From assembly GCA_964512985.1 (NCBI GenBank), contig CAZELI010000001.1, forward strand, positions 164,194-228,193: a stretch of DNA of 64,000 nt. Direction: 5' to 3'. The DNA is from CAYPGT01 sp964512985. Its GTDB lineage: Bacteria > Cyanobacteriota > Vampirovibrionia > LMEP-6097. Below, in pieces: positions 53,013 to 62,869 of this stretch (position 1 is its first letter; each line of letters begins with the position of its first letter). Position numbers and translations under genes: made by a program. Under the pieces are notes generated by a model. It ran no database searches and was not told the origin of the DNA. It saw only the letters and a program-made list of their open reading frames with translations.

Positions 53013-53723
53013 CTACCTCAAATAGTACTCTACATCAGTAACAACCCTGACATTCTTGCGTTCTTGGGTGTACTGGTGGACTGGGTCTATAGTAAAAAGC
53101 CCTTGGTAAGCATGCTTGATGCCACCTATCCAGCTACCTGAGTTCTTCGCAAATTTATCTGCGGCTTTACGAGCCTCTTGGGTAGCTTCTTCTATCATAG
53201 CTGGCTTGATCTCGTTAAGCTTGGTGTAGACATACTCTACATTAGTAGGAGTGAGAGTTACACCCTTGCCTACGAGCTCACTGATTTCTTGGGATGCTTT
53301 CTTTACTTGTTCTATTTTATTAGTCTTGAGTAACACGCTGATCTCGGCGATATAGCGTTGATTATTACCACTATTATTGTCGTAATAAAGCTGAGCTTGT
53401 CTGTCACTGACCTGTGGCTGACTGATCATGATCTCTCCATTAGAGAAACCCTTAGCTTGTAAGAATCCTACTATGGCTTTTTGCGAGCTATCGATCTGTG
53501 TATAAATTTCAGCAAGTGAATTAGCAGCGGCACTAGACTTAACTGGCCATAGAGCCTGGTCTGCAATTACCTCGCGCTCTGAGAGTCCTCGGACTGATAC
53601 ATAACGATCTTGTTTCTTGATGTTACCTAATGCACTTGCAATCAAGAAGGCACAGATTATCACTGTTATACAAACAGGAATCAGAAGTTTTTCGTTTTCG
53701 CTAAAATTATATTTATTAAACAT
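53013..53723 (-). CDS. SIMPL-domain (DUF541) protein
   Basis: 236 residues: one N-terminal membrane helix (about 12-32), then the SIMPL domain (YVSVRGLSEREVIAD; LYTKLNEIKPAM). Periplasmic and of unknown biochemical role; relatives protect from oxidative stress. It lies after egtD (10 nt), suggesting co-transcription. TATAAT 9 nt before the ATG. Confidence 0.85.
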   Translation of the reverse strand: MFNKYNFSENEKLLIPVCITVIICAFLIASALGNIKKQDRYVSVRGLSEREVIADQALWPVKSSAAANSLAEIYTQIDSSQKAIVGFLQAKGFSNGEIMISQPQVSDRQAQLYYDNNSGNNQRYIAEISVLLKTNKIEQVKKASQEISELVGKGVTLTPTNVEYVYTKLNEIKPAMIEEATQEARKAADKFAKNSGSWIGGIKHAYQGLFTIDPVHQYTQERKNVRVVTDVEYYLR

Positions 53724-53733
53724 GAGGATTTAA

Positions 53734-54711
53734 TTATAGCGAATTGAATAAAAACAAACCAAAGTAATTATTATCATCGCTTAAACATTTCTCTAGTTTA
53801 AATACTGGTTCAAATAATTGGGAAAAATCTTCCACTGTATATTTATATGAATATTCAGTACGAATGTTTTCGCCATGTAGAATCATGATCTCTCTATCAC
53901 CAATAGTAATTTTTTGCTCGCGACTGCTAATTAAGTGCATTTCAATACGTCTATGATAAGTATTATAAAAAGCCATATGTGACCATTTGTTTAAACTAAA
54001 ATCTGTTCCAGCTATATTGTTTAAGTTATTTAGGATATTCAGATTAAACTCAGCAGTGATTCCCTGTGAATCATTATAAGCTTCATAGAGAACTCTAGGA
54101 TCTTTCACTAGATCTGCTCCAATCAGCATCTTCAGTGATTTAGAAGGGTATTTTTCTTTAATACTATTAATTATTCTTTGTAGAATTACCTTCGCTTGCA
54201 TTGGTTCAAAATTGCCGATAGAAGAACCTGGATAATAAATCAAAATCTCTTCGAAATTGTTTTCCAATCTAGGTAAAACAAAAGACTGAGTATAATCTGT
54301 AGCTAACATTTGAACCTCTAAGTTTCTATAATTGCTCTTTAATTTTTCTGTTTGCGTTTTAAGGTAACCGCCTGAGATATCGATGGGCAGATAGCTTTGG
54401 ATATTATGGAAGTTATTTAATAGACAACGTACTTTGTTAGTACTACCACTGCCTAATTCTATAACTAGTAGTTTTTTCTTCTTCAGACTAGATAACTTAG
54501 ATAGTTGATAATTCATGATTTCCATTTCCACTCTAGTTACATAGTATTCATCAAGCTCACAAATTCTCTCAAAAAGTTGCGAACCATATTCATCATAAAA
54601 ATACTTACTAGAAATGGATTTATTTAGCCGGTTTAAACCTGCGTAAATTTCATTACTAATAGCAGTATTAGTTGTAGTATTGATGCGTGTGTCGGTTAGT
54701 ATGTTTTTCAT
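53734..54711 (-). CDS. egtD: L-histidine N(alpha)-methyltransferase
   Basis: Makes hercynine from histidine with three SAM, first step of ergothioneine. 325 residues; KYFYDEYGSQLFERICELDEYY and ELGSGSTNKVRCLL are family hallmarks. AAAGGAG precedes the ATG. Lies 12 nt after egtB. Confidence 0.93.
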   Translation of the reverse strand: MKNILTDTRINTTTNTAISNEIYAGLNRLNKSISSKYFYDEYGSQLFERICELDEYYVTRVEMEIMNYQLSKLSSLKKKKLLVIELGSGSTNKVRCLLNNFHNIQSYLPIDISGGYLKTQTEKLKSNYRNLEVQMLATDYTQSFVLPRLENNFEEILIYYPGSSIGNFEPMQAKVILQRIINSIKEKYPSKSLKMLIGADLVKDPRVLYEAYNDSQGITAEFNLNILNNLNNIAGTDFSLNKWSHMAFYNTYHRRIEMHLISSREQKITIGDREIMILHGENIRTEYSYKYTVEDFSQLFEPVFKLEKCLSDDNNYFGLFLFNSL

Positions 54712-54723
54712 AGTATTCTCCTT

Positions 54724-56061
54724 TTATGAAACATCTTGAGCTAATCTAATTCCCATAAATTGCCATCTCTGGGAAGGATAGAAAAAATTACGATAACTCG
54801 GTCTAATGTGAGACTTAGGAGTAGCACAGGAGCCACCTTTAAGCACCATTTGATTGATCATAAACTTGCCATTATATTCTCCTAATGCACCTGCTAATTC
54901 TTTATAGCCAGGATAGGCATTATATGCACTCGCAGTCCATTGCCAGAGATTGCCATAGAGTTGTTCGGCTCTAGAAGCTAATGGATGAAAGACGTTCGTT
55001 TCTTGGAAATTACTTTCTAATAAATTCTGCTCGTTGAATTCTTGCTCTGCAAAATACTCCCACTCTCCTTCACGAACTAATCTTGCTTGGCGCCATCTAG
55101 CATAAGCTTCAGCTTCATAGAAGCTTACATGCGATACAGGCTCATGAGGATTAAGATCTACGACACCTCCGAGTGTAAATACTTGCCAGTCGTTATCAGG
55201 ATCTTGCTTGAACCAATAGAGGGGACAATGTATTTTATTGGTTTGTATATAATCAAAACCGTCTGATAGCCATAACTCTGGACGATTATAACCATTATCT
55301 TCAATAAACTCTTGAAACTCACTGTTAGTAGTTAACTGGGCGCTGATTAAATATGGCTCAAGATAGACCTGATGTCTTGGTGTTTCATTATCAAAACAAA
55401 AATCATTCCATAAACCATTCTGATGATAACCAATCTGAACCATACTGCCAGCTTGGTATATAAACTCTGAACCGTGAGCTATTACAGTTTGTGCTTGTAA
55501 AATAGCTTGGCGTGTATACTCTGAGAAAGTTGGTTTAAGTGGATTAGTAAATAGAGCATGCTTGATATCAGTAATGATTAATTCTTGATGTTGCTGTTCA
55601 TGATTAATTCCTAGGACTAGTATTCTAAATATTTCATCATTAATATTGGCTTTGAATTGGCTAAGATCTTTTTCTAATAATTCTTCTATATTGCTATCAA
55701 CATAGTTCCTATAATTAATTACTTCTTGGTAACTTGGTCTGGAGATGAGACCTCGCTCGGAACGTGGAATACGCTTAGCGTCTATAGAGTTATAGTAAGA
55801 ATTAAATAGGAAGCTAAACTCTGAATTAAACTCTTGATAGTTAGCTTTAAATTTCTTAAGTAAGAAAGTTTCAAAGAACCATGTCGTATGCGCCAAGTGC
55901 CATTTAGTTGGACTGGCTTCTGGCATGGATTGAATACAGGCATCTTCTTCATTTAGTCCTTGGATTAAATCTAAGGTTTTATTTCTTGTTTGAATAAATG
56001 ATTCTAGAATAGTAGTTTTATTTAATGAATAAACTCTGGGCTGGGATATGATTGATTGCAT
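54724..56061 (-). CDS. egtB: Hercynine sulfoxide synthase
   Basis: Non-haem iron enzyme joining hercynine to a thiol. N-terminal DinB-like part with His ligands (WHLAHTTWFFE, NHEQQHQEL) and C-terminal formylglycine-generating-like domain (PVSHVSFYEAEAYARWR, LKGGSCAT, RPSYRNFFYP). About 446 residues from ATG 56061, which has TATAAT 6 nt upstream (leaderless). egtC/egtE are absent here; the thiol substrate is not set. Confidence 0.93.
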   Translation of the reverse strand: MQSIISQPRVYSLNKTTILESFIQTRNKTLDLIQGLNEEDACIQSMPEASPTKWHLAHTTWFFETFLLKKFKANYQEFNSEFSFLFNSYYNSIDAKRIPRSERGLISRPSYQEVINYRNYVDSNIEELLEKDLSQFKANINDEIFRILVLGINHEQQHQELIITDIKHALFTNPLKPTFSEYTRQAILQAQTVIAHGSEFIYQAGSMVQIGYHQNGLWNDFCFDNETPRHQVYLEPYLISAQLTTNSEFQEFIEDNGYNRPELWLSDGFDYIQTNKIHCPLYWFKQDPDNDWQVFTLGGVVDLNPHEPVSHVSFYEAEAYARWRQARLVREGEWEYFAEQEFNEQNLLESNFQETNVFHPLASRAEQLYGNLWQWTASAYNAYPGYKELAGALGEYNGKFMINQMVLKGGSCATPKSHIRPSYRNFFYPSQRWQFMGIRLAQDVS

Positions 56062-56249
56062 AATAAAATTATACCACAAATGATTTGAATACGAATGATT
56101 TATGGTCAAATTAAAATTATGGCGTCAATATGAGTCTAAATAACCCCTTATTTTGTATGTAGGATACAAATTATTTCAGCAGAAATGAATAATAAGTAGT
56201 ATAATTAGGGATCTTAACAAGGTTAATTACATTAAAAAAGGAATTTCTT

Positions 56250-56441
56250 ATGAATAGCAACGGAATTATTATCGCTCTCTTAACAGTTTTGGTTATGGTT
56301 GGTATTTATCTAATCATGGATAAAAAGAATGTAGCTCCAGCACCGACTGTCATTAAAGAAACAGTTAGAGAAAGTACGAGTGAACCCGCAGATGATGGTG
56401 ACTCAGTAGAATTTAAGTTAAATAGAAAAATTAAGCTGTAA
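56250..56441 (+). CDS. Small single-helix membrane protein
   Basis: 63 residues. One N-terminal helix (about 5-23), then a short polar tail with acidic end. AAAAAGGAA 7 nt before the ATG and TATAAT (56200-56205) 44 nt upstream. Function unknown; intact promoter and SD support a true gene. Confidence 0.6.
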   Translation: MNSNGIIIALLTVLVMVGIYLIMDKKNVAPAPTVIKETVRESTSEPADDGDSVEFKLNRKIKL

Positions 56442-56465
56442 AAATATTGGAGTCATAGCTAGGCT

Positions 56466-57427
56466 TTACTTTGCCTCTGCCAGCAGATCCTTATAATTGA
56501 CAGTTCCATCTACATTTCTTTTAAAGGCATGGTAAAAAGCATTGCTAAAAATACTTAAGAAGCCTTTCCAAGTGTCTTGTTCAGGTTGGTTTAGATCGCC
56601 TTCTATAGGGATGCGCATAGCAAATTGATCTTTGGATTGATTTTCAAGTGCTTCCATTATTATTGCTACGAGCGATTCCCAGATTAGACTTAGAGGGTTC
56701 TTATCATTTCCTATATCTACAATATGCACATCACGAAGAATAGGTTTGACATAACCTTTAAGATGTCCCTTCGTAGAAGCAAGTTCACAAAAAATTCCAA
56801 TAGTTCCACGCTCAAAGCTTATAGCAGCAGCCTCTCGTGCAAAATCATTGAAAGCAGTTAATTGAGCCTTAGTAAGTTTCAAGTCAATATCAAAACTAGG
56901 TATATTAGTCATGATATTCATACTTCCATTAACAGTGAGGTTTCCATTACCAATAGACTTACCAGTCACTCTTAGATCTGAAGGAAGAGCAGTGTGCTCA
57001 TGTTCAATATTATTCAAATTCGTTACCTTTGCATCAATATTATTGATAAATAAATTCACATCAGGATCAGCAGAATAATCTATGTAGGATAGCTTACCGT
57101 TCTTCACATTTAGTCGGTCTATATCAAAAGGAGTAAGCGAATCAATAAACTCTCCCCAGCCAGCATCTTCTCCAGTCTGTGTTTTAGCGAAATTAATCTT
57201 AGGTTCATCAAAAGTGACTTCTGCAACTATGGCACCACGAAACAGCGCTCGCCACTCGATAGAGATATCCATGGTCTTGGCAGAGAAGAAAGGTATTTTA
57301 AGTCCGCCATCTTCTCATTTACATAGTCTTTCACCCATACGGATAAATAAACTCGTGCAGTGATTAATAAAATAAGGATGATAGCAAGGATAAAAAATAT
57401 TCTGGATGTCCAATGAAGTTTTAGCAT
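56466..57427 (-). pseudogene. DUF748 (AsmA-related) gene broken by internal deletion and frameshift
   Basis: The N-terminal 46 codons (membrane helix, then YVNEK) read in one frame; the remainder, LKIPFFSAKTMDISIEWRALF onward, reads in another. In DUF748 proteins roughly 40-50 residues normally separate these parts; here they are nearly adjacent. The C-terminal 268 residues are still open from ATG 57272 but lack the membrane anchor. A deletion of about 100-150 nt that is not a multiple of three would explain it. Confidence 0.75.
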
Positions 57428-57517
57428 TTTAGTATAATTTCACTAGTAATAATTTTAACAGAAAGTAATTTCTACATTTTTAATAATAAGATAAATGGTT
57501 TGATATAATTGGTAATT

Positions 57518-58090
57518 ATGGCTTCAACTGATGGAACGTATTTGATTAATGCAGCATTGAATGCTCCTAGCATGCCCTTCGGGCCTAGATTGCCGGATTA
57601 CGTGGTAGGTGATCAAACTCTAAATCAACTTGTGGCAGAACTTAAGCCAATAGAATCTATGATAGACGCCACTCCCAAGAGTGATGATTCATTAGGACGA
57701 TTCTTTAATAGAGGCTCAGTTGATGATTTTCATAAGGCTGCAGATGATCTTGATTTTAGTTTAAAGAATGCTGCTGAACAACCTGTTCCAGTATTAACTC
57801 GTGGCAGTTTTAAAGGTGAAAATGCTGAACGTTTCAATAATGCATTTGATCTGATTAAACTAATGACAAGAGTATCTTCAGTAAATAATCAAGCTCAAAC
57901 TGTAGCAGATGCATCCATAAATATTTTTAATGTTCTAAAAACAAAAGCTGCTATTCTACTTCAACCATTATTTGGTGACACGCCAGCTGCTAGACAAGCA
58001 TTAGCATCTATAGCAGAAGTAATTAGAGATGATTTACCTACGGAGCGTAGGGCTGACCCTGTTAAATTTATTCACGACTTGGCAGCGTAA
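57518..58090 (+). CDS. Hypothetical protein
   Basis: Not recognised. 190 residues, soluble, helical. TATAAT (57504-57509) is 8 nt before ATG 57518 (leaderless). No signal peptide. It ends before a small membrane protein. Confidence 0.6.
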   Translation: MASTDGTYLINAALNAPSMPFGPRLPDYVVGDQTLNQLVAELKPIESMIDATPKSDDSLGRFFNRGSVDDFHKAADDLDFSLKNAAEQPVPVLTRGSFKGENAERFNNAFDLIKLMTRVSSVNNQAQTVADASINIFNVLKTKAAILLQPLFGDTPAARQALASIAEVIRDDLPTERRADPVKFIHDLAA

Positions 58091-58121
58091 ATGAGGTCAT
58101 ACCATTCGATCACTAATACCT

Positions 58122-58550
58122 ATGCTCAAAAATTTTAAGTTTTCAATCTTTTACAATTTGTTGTTAATAATGATAATTTGTAATTTCTACTTAAGTTACA
58201 AATATGTTTGTTTTTATTTTGGAATTGACGCAACTAATGATGAACCTGATTTAGTTACGTCTACCATCTTCTCTATACTTCTAAGCTTCCCTTTCCCTAT
58301 ACCTTTATTCAGTTTAGTTTACACTCTAGTAATTACAGCTCTTTATTTTTTCTTAGAACGCGGACAGGAACAATATAGAAAAATCTTTGTAATCCTAGTT
58401 ATCCTTGGTTCATTAATTAATATTGCTTTTCTAGTTTTTCGTGATTTCTTTTTGAATATCCATTCTTTAGTTTGTTTAGCTTCTCATTTGGCTTTGGTAA
58501 TTTTTACTGTGCTTTACTGGATCATACCTAAATCCTTGCCTAGCCAATAA
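58122..58550 (+). CDS. Small multi-pass membrane protein
   Basis: 142 residues with four hydrophobic segments (about 8-28, 45-70, 85-105, 112-135) and short loops. Not recognised. Overlaps the convergent 58514-60088 gene by 37 nt. Confidence 0.55.
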   Translation: MLKNFKFSIFYNLLLIMIICNFYLSYKYVCFYFGIDATNDEPDLVTSTIFSILLSFPFPIPLFSLVYTLVITALYFFLERGQEQYRKIFVILVILGSLINIAFLVFRDFFLNIHSLVCLASHLALVIFTVLYWIIPKSLPSQ

Positions 58551-60088
58551 TATTCAGCATGTTTTAAAACTAAATCTCCTATGTCCCAGTTGTGAGATTG
58601 AACAGCATTCATATATCCATCATCATCTTTAAGTTTGAGAATTTTTTGCATGGATGGAACTTTTTGATTATTGATTACTATTGTTATTGGTATAGGTATT
58701 TTTTGTTCGACTGCATCAATAATGAAACCCAAACAGTGATTAGTGCCCATAAGTATAGCATTGTCTCCAGGAGAAGCACTAATTGTTTCAAGCATGTCTC
58801 TATTTCTATATATTCTAGTAGTTTTTTCAAACATGAATATTCTGTGATAGGCTTGCTCTAATGTTTTTTTATCTACATCATCTATCATTATTGGCACATT
58901 AATGTCTTTATATTCTTGGAATTTTACTTTATTTGCAATTCCAGCTATTCTCAAAGCTGCGTCAAGTTTATCTTTTAACAGAGTTCTTAATTCAGGTGAT
59001 GTCTCAAAAACGTTTTTTATTTGTTCTATAATTTCTTTGGTATAACTTAATGGCTCTTTATTATCATATTGCTCTTGAATAGCAAATTTTACTATTAAGG
59101 CTGCCATGTGCTCAAGGGTTAGTTCTGGATCTTTCTCTGCAGGACTTAATGAAGCCCTTTGACCATTAGATAATTGAGAAAGTAGCCTAGTCATTGTATG
59201 TATAGTAGGAGTATGGGCAGCTCTTTCTGTTTGAAGTATGACTTCTGGACCACTAGCGCTTACTGCTTGTAGTGGACAAGTAGTTCCTTCACTAAAAATT
59301 TGAGTGATTAAATCTGCCTTTGCAAGAGCATACATGGTGCATGATTGACCATAATGCAAGTCATCTAAGATGTTCTGTATGCCTCCTCCATAATGCATAT
59401 CAGGAAATAAAATGATACTTGGACCTTTGTAATCTGCATGTTCTTGTCCCGTATAACACTCCATTAAATGACAGTCTAAACTTTCCGATTGAAGTTTATT
59501 TTTTGTTGCATGTAAGTTAGTCATGAGCTGATCTTTGCGCTCCTTAAAACTTTTATCAGACTGAGGTAGTGAAGTTTTGTATTCTGCCAATCTTAATCTT
59601 GCAGCAATTCTAGCTATTGCATGAACATACCACTTTCTTCTTTCATTATAAGTTTCTGTATTTATTACAGGACCTTTGAGATCATAAAAGGCTTTTCCTA
59701 AGGCTAATATCTGAGGATCAGTTCTAGAATCAGTAGCATTCATACCAGAATTTGCTATAAATGCAGTTGGCATATTTTGAAATAATTTCAAGCTAGCTTC
59801 TATATGTTGATATTCTTCTTGACTAAGTTTAAGAGCGCTACTTGAAGAGCCATTATCCATTATGTAGGCATATTGATTGCCCTCTTGTCTAAAATTATCA
59901 GTTAATAGTTTTGTGAGTGTTAAATTCCAACTTGCGGTTTTGCTTCTAGCTTCAGCTGATCTATCAACGGCAGATGCAACACCAACTTCAGTGGCAGTGG
60001 TTGCTCTAACTGTTTCTACGGCCCTGGAATTACCAATTTGTCGTATTTGAAAAGGTCCAAATTGAATTCCTATTGAACTAGTTTGCAC
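58514..60088 (-). CDS. Large orphan protein, possibly TIKI/EreA/ChaN-like
   Basis: 524 residues, soluble, no signal peptide. Two spaced motifs, IILFPDMHYGGGIQNIL (about 230) and AILMGTNHCLGFIIDAV (about 445), resemble the paired metal-site strands of the EreA/ChaN/TraB (TIKI) superfamily. The N-terminal 230 residues are not recognised. GTG start. Highly tentative function. Confidence 0.45.
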   Translation of the reverse strand: MQTSSIGIQFGPFQIRQIGNSRAVETVRATTATEVGVASAVDRSAEARSKTASWNLTLTKLLTDNFRQEGNQYAYIMDNGSSSSALKLSQEEYQHIEASLKLFQNMPTAFIANSGMNATDSRTDPQILALGKAFYDLKGPVINTETYNERRKWYVHAIARIAARLRLAEYKTSLPQSDKSFKERKDQLMTNLHATKNKLQSESLDCHLMECYTGQEHADYKGPSIILFPDMHYGGGIQNILDDLHYGQSCTMYALAKADLITQIFSEGTTCPLQAVSASGPEVILQTERAAHTPTIHTMTRLLSQLSNGQRASLSPAEKDPELTLEHMAALIVKFAIQEQYDNKEPLSYTKEIIEQIKNVFETSPELRTLLKDKLDAALRIAGIANKVKFQEYKDINVPIMIDDVDKKTLEQAYHRIFMFEKTTRIYRNRDMLETISASPGDNAILMGTNHCLGFIIDAVEQKIPIPITIVINNQKVPSMQKILKLKDDDGYMNAVQSHNWDIGDLVLKHAEYYWLGKDLGMIQ

Positions 60089-60121
60089 TTTTATTATTTA
60101 CCCAAATAATAAGGCCATATC

Positions 60122-60628
60122 CTATAGCCCCTTAATTTGCTTAGTTTCTTGGATAGGAATAGTCTCATAACTACTACCACTAAAATAATCACGATTAAAA
60201 ATTACAAATTTAGATTTTAAATTAAAAGTATCTATGATCATGTCACCGCGTGAGGTGCCAATGATTAGAACTCCTGGCTTCATCCCTCCACTACCATTAT
60301 GACTAGAATAGAAATCCAAGAAATTTATAGTATAAGGAATAATTAGAGATGAATCAGATACTTTAAAAACCTTAAGGGGAGTATGAGTTAGATCAGTGAT
60401 GATAATTCTAAGATCCGCATTATTACGAAGATTAGTAACAATGATAAACCTACCTAGCTCTTGATCATAATAGGTCATAGTATCTTCAAGAGAAGTGATT
60501 CGTGAACGATTAGTACCAAAAATTCCTGAACCAAAACTACTACTACTGCTTGTAAGACTAATGGAGTCTGCATTGACACTAGTAGTGTAGAGGAGTAAAT
60601 AAGCTAATAATAAGTGTTTGAGGTTCAT
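60122..60628 (-). CDS. Secreted protein
   Basis: 168 residues with a signal peptide (ending VNA) and a beta-rich mature part, Ser/Thr/Ile-rich. Not recognised. TATAAT is 8 nt before the ATG (leaderless). Confidence 0.6.
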   Translation of the reverse strand: MNLKHLLLAYLLLYTTSVNADSISLTSSSSSFGSGIFGTNRSRITSLEDTMTYYDQELGRFIIVTNLRNNADLRIIITDLTHTPLKVFKVSDSSLIIPYTINFLDFYSSHNGSGGMKPGVLIIGTSRGDMIIDTFNLKSKFVIFNRDYFSGSSYETIPIQETKQIKGL

Positions 60629-60722
60629 TTAGACTAATTATACCTTGGAGACGAGGATATTATTGATTCTATTGAGATGCCGTGTAGAATTAGGTTCAGT
60701 AGATAATTTAAGGAGAAATATT

Positions 60723-61112
60723 ATGAAAAATGATAAACCACTATGGATACTAGTTGCAGGACCTTATAGATCAGGTACTAATGATGATCCAGAGTTAATT
60801 GAAAAAAATGTAGAAGCTATGAACAGAGCAGCATTACAAGTTTTCCATAGAGGACATATGCCAGTTCTAGGTGAATGGTTTGCTCTCCCATTGATTAAGG
60901 AAGCAGGCTCTAAAGAAATCGGTGATGAAATTTTTAATGAGATCTTCCATCCGATTGCTATTAGATTAGGTGAAAAGTTAGATGGAGTATTAAGAATAGG
61001 AGGTGCTTCTAGTGGTGCCGATGAAATGGTGAATCAGGCTAAACAACGTGGGCAAAGAGTTTTTTATAAGTTAGAAGAGATTCCAGAAGTAGTTACTCAA
61101 TCTGCTGCTTAG
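60723..61112 (+). CDS. DUF4406 (nucleoside 2-deoxyribosyltransferase-like) protein
   Basis: About 129 residues. LVAGPYRSG and LRIGGASSGADEMV match DUF4406, a Rossmann relative of nucleoside deoxyribosyltransferases. ATG 60723 has AAGGAG and gives the expected start (KPLWILVAGPY). Catalytic residues are not certain. Confidence 0.75.
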   Translation: MKNDKPLWILVAGPYRSGTNDDPELIEKNVEAMNRAALQVFHRGHMPVLGEWFALPLIKEAGSKEIGDEIFNEIFHPIAIRLGEKLDGVLRIGGASSGADEMVNQAKQRGQRVFYKLEEIPEVVTQSAA

Positions 61113-61198
61113 TTAATATAGCAAACTTAAGTGAATGCTAATCCAATAATTTAGCAGGGGGAATTGTATTTCCTCTTAAATCTGATATGCTAGGGTTC

Positions 61199-61633
61199 AT
61201 GATTTTATTAATCAGATTGGTAATTGAGAAGTTATTTTGGTTATTAATAGAGATATTTTTTATTCACAAAGTATTTCAAATTAAATTTCTTAGAGCTTCA
61301 AAAATAGTTCTCACATTTGTTGTAGCTTTGGCTTTAATTTCATATTTATATAATCCCGTAGAAGTATGGCTAGATTTCTTTTTAAGAACATCGTTATCAA
61401 AATTAGGTATAGTGAGAATGTCACAAAATTCGTTGATTACACTTTTTGATCTTGGTGTTGATTTAATAATAGGCTTATTTCTAAGAATAATCTTATTGGA
61501 AAAACTCTTTAAAATTAAAGTCGGTAAAGGAGAACAGGTTAAATTATTGATTTTTTATACCTTCATTATAGTGATAATTCCTATCATAGAAATCATACGG
61601 TTCTTTGGTGGAATTAAAATTCTGATACATTGA
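61199..61633 (+). CDS. Small membrane protein
   Basis: About 144 residues with four hydrophobic segments. Not recognised. TATGCT lies 7 nt before ATG 61199, fitting the leaderless class; the upstream ATG at 61187 overlaps that box and is not preferred. Confidence 0.5.
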   Translation: MILLIRLVIEKLFWLLIEIFFIHKVFQIKFLRASKIVLTFVVALALISYLYNPVEVWLDFFLRTSLSKLGIVRMSQNSLITLFDLGVDLIIGLFLRIILLEKLFKIKVGKGEQVKLLIFYTFIIVIIPIIEIIRFFGGIKILIH

Positions 61634-61634
61634 C

Positions 61635-62816
61635 TTAATTAGGACCTTTACATGTACTAGTAATTTTTATTTCTTCATCTACGGAATACACTACCTTGCA
61701 ACCATCTTTACTTAAAAGTGGTTTGTAATCGAGAGTGCCTGAAGCAATTTTTTGCCACTGATTAGGTTTGCCATTTTCACCAAATATTAAATGATATATT
61801 CCTTCTGCTCCGTTTTTAACTGCTTTCCCATAAATATGCGCATAAATTTCACCGTTGGATACATAAATTTTCATATAGCTAGAAGATTTACCACCATATA
61901 AAAGATATGGCAAATCATCATATAAAGAATAATCTGTTACCCAAGGACCAGCAGGTATTTCTATCTCTGATATTCCCTTTTTTTCTATATCAACCCACCA
62001 ACCTTTTGATGGCCAATTGTAAGAAGAACGAGATTTATCAAAATCTACATCACTTAAATACCAAAAGTATATGGATCTAGATTTGTCGTAATTGGAAGAT
62101 AATGTACCAAATTTCTGTTTTCCAAATGATAGATTTTTAACCAAATTTGCAACCTTCTGCATCTCGTGAGTACTTGAATAATATTTTGTTTCTAGAGAAA
62201 GGGAATTGAGTCTCAATATACTTTCATCATTAGTTTGAAGTCCATCACGTAAATAAACTTTCTTCTCTGATTGATCACAGTTGAAATCAGGATATATAAA
62301 ATATTTTGAATCTAAAATCTTAACTTTATAGTTTTGTTTCAGATCGACAATTTTAGAATCAGAAGAAAAAATGCCAGAATTTTTATGATCTTCCCTCTTC
62401 ATTGAAAGAAATAATCTATCCTGATTAAAGCAGGAAGTTTCCCAAACTAGTGAACTACTCTTGTCTTCAATTTTAAAAACTAAATCACCGACTTCATTAT
62501 CTTTAAAGTCATATTTAAAGATCGATCTATCTTTAAATATAAATATCTCGTGGTCTTCAGACCATAAAATCGGAATTCCTTTTTGTTTCAAGGTTTTAGT
62601 TTCACCAAAGATCTGAGTATTTTTCTTTTGACTATTTTCAAATACTTGATTTAATAAAAAGAACGTCAAAATTAGCATTGCAGGCAATAGATATTTAAAA
62701 AGTTTTGGTAACTTTTCGGGAAATTTCTGCAAAAATTTTAGCTGTAGTAAACTATAAACCTTACTTATTAAAACTAATAAAAGCCAATATACTAACAGGG
62801 TTGTGATGATTGCCAT
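61635..62816 (-). CDS. Membrane-anchored protein with beta-rich extracytoplasmic domain
   Basis: 393 residues. Two N-terminal hydrophobic segments (about 1-25, 43-62), then about 320 residues with short strand repeats (WSEDHEIFIFKD, FWYLSDVDFD, PYLLYGG) that could form a beta-propeller. No family recognised. It ends 2 nt after the stop of the upstream gene, convergent. Confidence 0.55.
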   Translation of the reverse strand: MAIITTLLVYWLLLVLISKVYSLLQLKFLQKFPEKLPKLFKYLLPAMLILTFFLLNQVFENSQKKNTQIFGETKTLKQKGIPILWSEDHEIFIFKDRSIFKYDFKDNEVGDLVFKIEDKSSSLVWETSCFNQDRLFLSMKREDHKNSGIFSSDSKIVDLKQNYKVKILDSKYFIYPDFNCDQSEKKVYLRDGLQTNDESILRLNSLSLETKYYSSTHEMQKVANLVKNLSFGKQKFGTLSSNYDKSRSIYFWYLSDVDFDKSRSSYNWPSKGWWVDIEKKGISEIEIPAGPWVTDYSLYDDLPYLLYGGKSSSYMKIYVSNGEIYAHIYGKAVKNGAEGIYHLIFGENGKPNQWQKIASGTLDYKPLLSKDGCKVVYSVDEEIKITSTCKGPN

Positions 62817-62869
62817 AGATTAGAACTTTATCATACCTACTTCTTCTTAATCTCGCACTATTTCGTAGC

